Below the pieces are notes generated by a model that had not been told where the DNA came from, searched no databases, and saw nothing but the letters and a program-made list of their open reading frames with translations. Of a stretch of 64,000 nt of DNA, positions 62,538-64,000 are shown in pieces. The stretch is from Ancylobacter sp. SL191 (GTDB lineage: Bacteria; Pseudomonadota; Alphaproteobacteria; Rhizobiales; Xanthobacteraceae): the NCBI RefSeq assembly GCF_026625645.1, contig NZ_CP113056.1, forward strand, positions 2,641,001 to 2,705,000, in the 5' to 3' direction. Position numbers and translations under genes: made by a program. Numbering within the stretch: position 1 is the stretch's first letter; every line of letters begins with the position of its first letter.

Positions 62538-63434
62538 TTACGGCTCCAGCGTCGCGCGCGGGGCCGTCACGGCCGCCGGGATCGCGGCGGCGCCCGCCTT
62601 GGGCGCGGGGGTGATATCGGCGGAGCGCTGCTGGCTGTCGATATTGGCGATCATCGCCCGGCCGAGGTCGCGGGCGAGGCAGTTGTAGCTCCAGTCATTC
62701 ATGTGGAAGCCGTCCTTCCACAGGAAGGATTCGAAGGGCATGCCGGCCGTCTCGTGCCATTCGCGCATCAGCGCGAAGCGGTGATAGACGCCGACGCCTT
62801 CCTCCGCCGCCACCCGGTCGATCAGGCGGATCATCGGCGCGGTGTCGGCATCGGCGACCACGCGCGGCGAATATTGCGGGTCGACCAGCAGCAGGTCGGC
62901 ATGGATGGCGCGCACGCGGGCGATGGCCTCGCGCAGCTGTCCCTCGGCGGTGCTGAGGCCATTGTCGCGGAACAGCGCGTTGACGCCGGACTGCCAGATC
63001 ACCAGCGTCGGCTGGGCGGCGGCGACGTCGGTGTCGAAGCGGGCGAGCATTTCCGGCGCGTCCTGCCCGTTCACGCCGCGATTGAGCACGGTGATGTCGG
63101 CCCCCGGAAAGCGCTCGCGCAGCCGCGCCTGCAACTGGGCGGGATAGGACAGGTCCGGCGTCGAGGCGCCGGCCCCGGCGGTCGAGGAGGAGCCGATGGC
63201 GACGATCACCACCTTTTCGCCGGCGCGCAGCTTGGCCGCGGTGCGCGACAGCGGCTGGGTCAGCTTGCTGGCGACCTTGGGCGCCGGGCAGGTCGGCGCG
63301 GCGAGCAGCGGCGGACTGCTCAGAGGTTTGCCGCTCAGCGGCTGGGTGGTGAGCGGCTGCGCGCCGGTGGGCAGCGCCAGCAGGGGGAGAAACGCGGCGA
63401 GGGCAAAGCTGGTGGCGAGAGCGGTGCGGCGCAT
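62538..63434 (-). CDS. SGNH/GDSL hydrolase, secreted
   Basis: 298-aa secreted esterase-like protein. Signal peptide 1-25 (LPTGAQP). Block I is VVIVAIGSSSTAGAGAS (the nucleophile Ser of the G-x-S block), block II Gly in NRGVNGQDA, block III Asn in QSGVNALF, and block V DGFHMNDW with the Asp-x-x-His pair. Substrate unknown; some members deacetylate polysaccharides. It lies 3 bp after the next gene on the same strand, so both are one operon. Confidence 0.9.
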   Translation of the reverse strand: MRRTALATSFALAAFLPLLALPTGAQPLTTQPLSGKPLSSPPLLAAPTCPAPKVASKLTQPLSRTAAKLRAGEKVVIVAIGSSSTAGAGASTPDLSYPAQLQARLRERFPGADITVLNRGVNGQDAPEMLARFDTDVAAAQPTLVIWQSGVNALFRDNGLSTAEGQLREAIARVRAIHADLLLVDPQYSPRVVADADTAPMIRLIDRVAAEEGVGVYHRFALMREWHETAGMPFESFLWKDGFHMNDWSYNCLARDLGRAMIANIDSQQRSADITPAPKAGAAAIPAAVTAPRATLEP

Positions 63435-63437
63435 GGT

Positions 63438-64000
63438 CTAGCGTGAACCCAAGGTGCGGCTGTCGACGCCATCGACGATCATGCCGACAAGCAGCCGGCC
63501 GATGCAGCGGTGGACATCCTCGAACAGGGACGGGGAGGGGCGGGCGCTGTCGAAGTCGAAGATGCCCTCGGTATCCCAGAAGCGCATCACGTCATAGCGG
63601 TCGAAGAGCGGCACGCGGCCGGCACGGGTGGTCCAGCGCAGGGCGCTGGTATAGGGCGCGACGTCAAAGGCGAAGGCGGTGCGCGGGCTGTATTGCGGGG
63701 AGACGACGATCACGTCGGTGCCCGCCTCATGCGCCGTCTCGATGCCCTGCAACACCGCATCGGAGAAGGACGAGGTGTCGGCGGCGAGGATGGCGTCATA
63801 GGTGCCGCTCTGCCAGATCATCAGCGCCGGCCTGGTCTCCGCCAGCACCTCCGGCAGCGTGGCGAGGATGGTCTCGGCGGTGGCACGCGGCTGGTTGCGG
63901 GTGGTGACGACCACGCCGCCCTCGGGATAGCGCGCCCGCATCAATTCCTCGATCGTGCCCGGAAAGCCGCGCGGCATGGCGTCCTTCTCGGCGGCGGTGC
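63438..64000 (-). CDS. SGNH/GDSL-like protein, 5' part outside the window
   Basis: At least 187 codons of an SGNH-like protein; the frame stays open to the window edge, reading TAAEKDA before MPRGFPGT. The visible part has GVVVTTRNQPRATAET (block II region), LMIWQSGTYDAIL (block III), VIVVSPQYSPRT, and the C-terminal FEDVHRCIGRLLV with the catalytic Asp/His (DVH). The N-terminal nucleophile block must be upstream. It is a paralogue of the adjacent hydrolase (shared QSG and SPQYSPR segments). Confidence 0.85.
   Translation of the reverse strand, partial: TAAEKDAMPRGFPGTIEELMRARYPEGGVVVTTRNQPRATAETILATLPEVLAETRPALMIWQSGTYDAILAADTSSFSDAVLQGIETAHEAGTDVIVVSPQYSPRTAFAFDVAPYTSALRWTTRAGRVPLFDRYDVMRFWDTEGIFDFDSARPSPSLFEDVHRCIGRLLVGMIVDGVDSRTLGSR

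Overview
The window is high-GC DNA from an alphaproteobacterium of the order Hyphomicrobiales (Rhizobiales), most likely a Xanthobacteraceae-type genome such as Ancylobacter, Starkeya or Xanthobacter. This rests on gene content and order: lrp divergent from trxB-lsrB, carB-greA, carA beside yqeY, dnaG-rpoD, DUF992 and DUF1328 proteins, and a DnaG with a degenerate zinc finger. The family assignment is inference; nothing here identifies a species. Most of the window is ordinary chromosome.

Layout. At 1-991 is the 3' end of a tyrosine integrase that reads into the 3' end of a tRNA with anticodon CAT, which marks the edge of an integrated element lying to the left of the window. At 1282-7150 are a LemA/TPM envelope trio, ilvD, a reduced PhnA-like protein and a sorbosone dehydrogenase-like protein. 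At 7351-9198 is an AT-richer accessory patch with a secreted protein and a small two-gene module: a 59-aa membrane protein followed by an XRE regulator, with a perfect palindrome inside the promoter. At 9199-11413 are a SIMPL protein, a DAG kinase-like protein and a small membrane protein. At 11464-15790 is an iron-uptake locus (Sel1 protein, TonB receptor, PiuC hydroxylase) with a dyad in the divergent promoter. At 15874-22454 are small transporters, a GFA protein, a sugar dehydrogenase, a GST, aspartate aminotransferase and MsrP. A candidate small RNA lies on the minus strand just after msrP.

At 22755-29540 are trxB-lsrB with divergent lrp, an ELM1/glycosyltransferase group and greA. At 29673-38496 are carB, a cupin, a UdgX/DUF4130 fusion with its radical-SAM partner, carA and yqeY, so carA and carB are split by a DNA-repair module. 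At 38537-44872 are azlCD, an SRPBCC/ArsR pair with two near-identical operators, dnaG and rpoD. At 44935-49069 are small membrane proteins, a LysE exporter, an MFS transporter and an aldose-epimerase-like protein. At 49079-55331 a trehalose operon (otsB, GH15, otsA) sits between two diguanylate cyclases. At 55633-64000 are ettA, a parDE toxin-antitoxin pair, a lytic transglycosylase, an OXA-type class D beta-lactamase, prmB, an O-methyltransferase and two tandem SGNH hydrolases, the last cut by the window edge.

The items most worth a second look are the small membrane protein/XRE module (8254-8784), the candidate sRNA with an anti-Shine-Dalgarno loop (about 22476-22590), the twin operators at the ArsR start (40541-40596), and the UdgX/radical-SAM pair between carA and carB. 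I found no CRISPR array, complete prophage, insertion sequence or rRNA operon.
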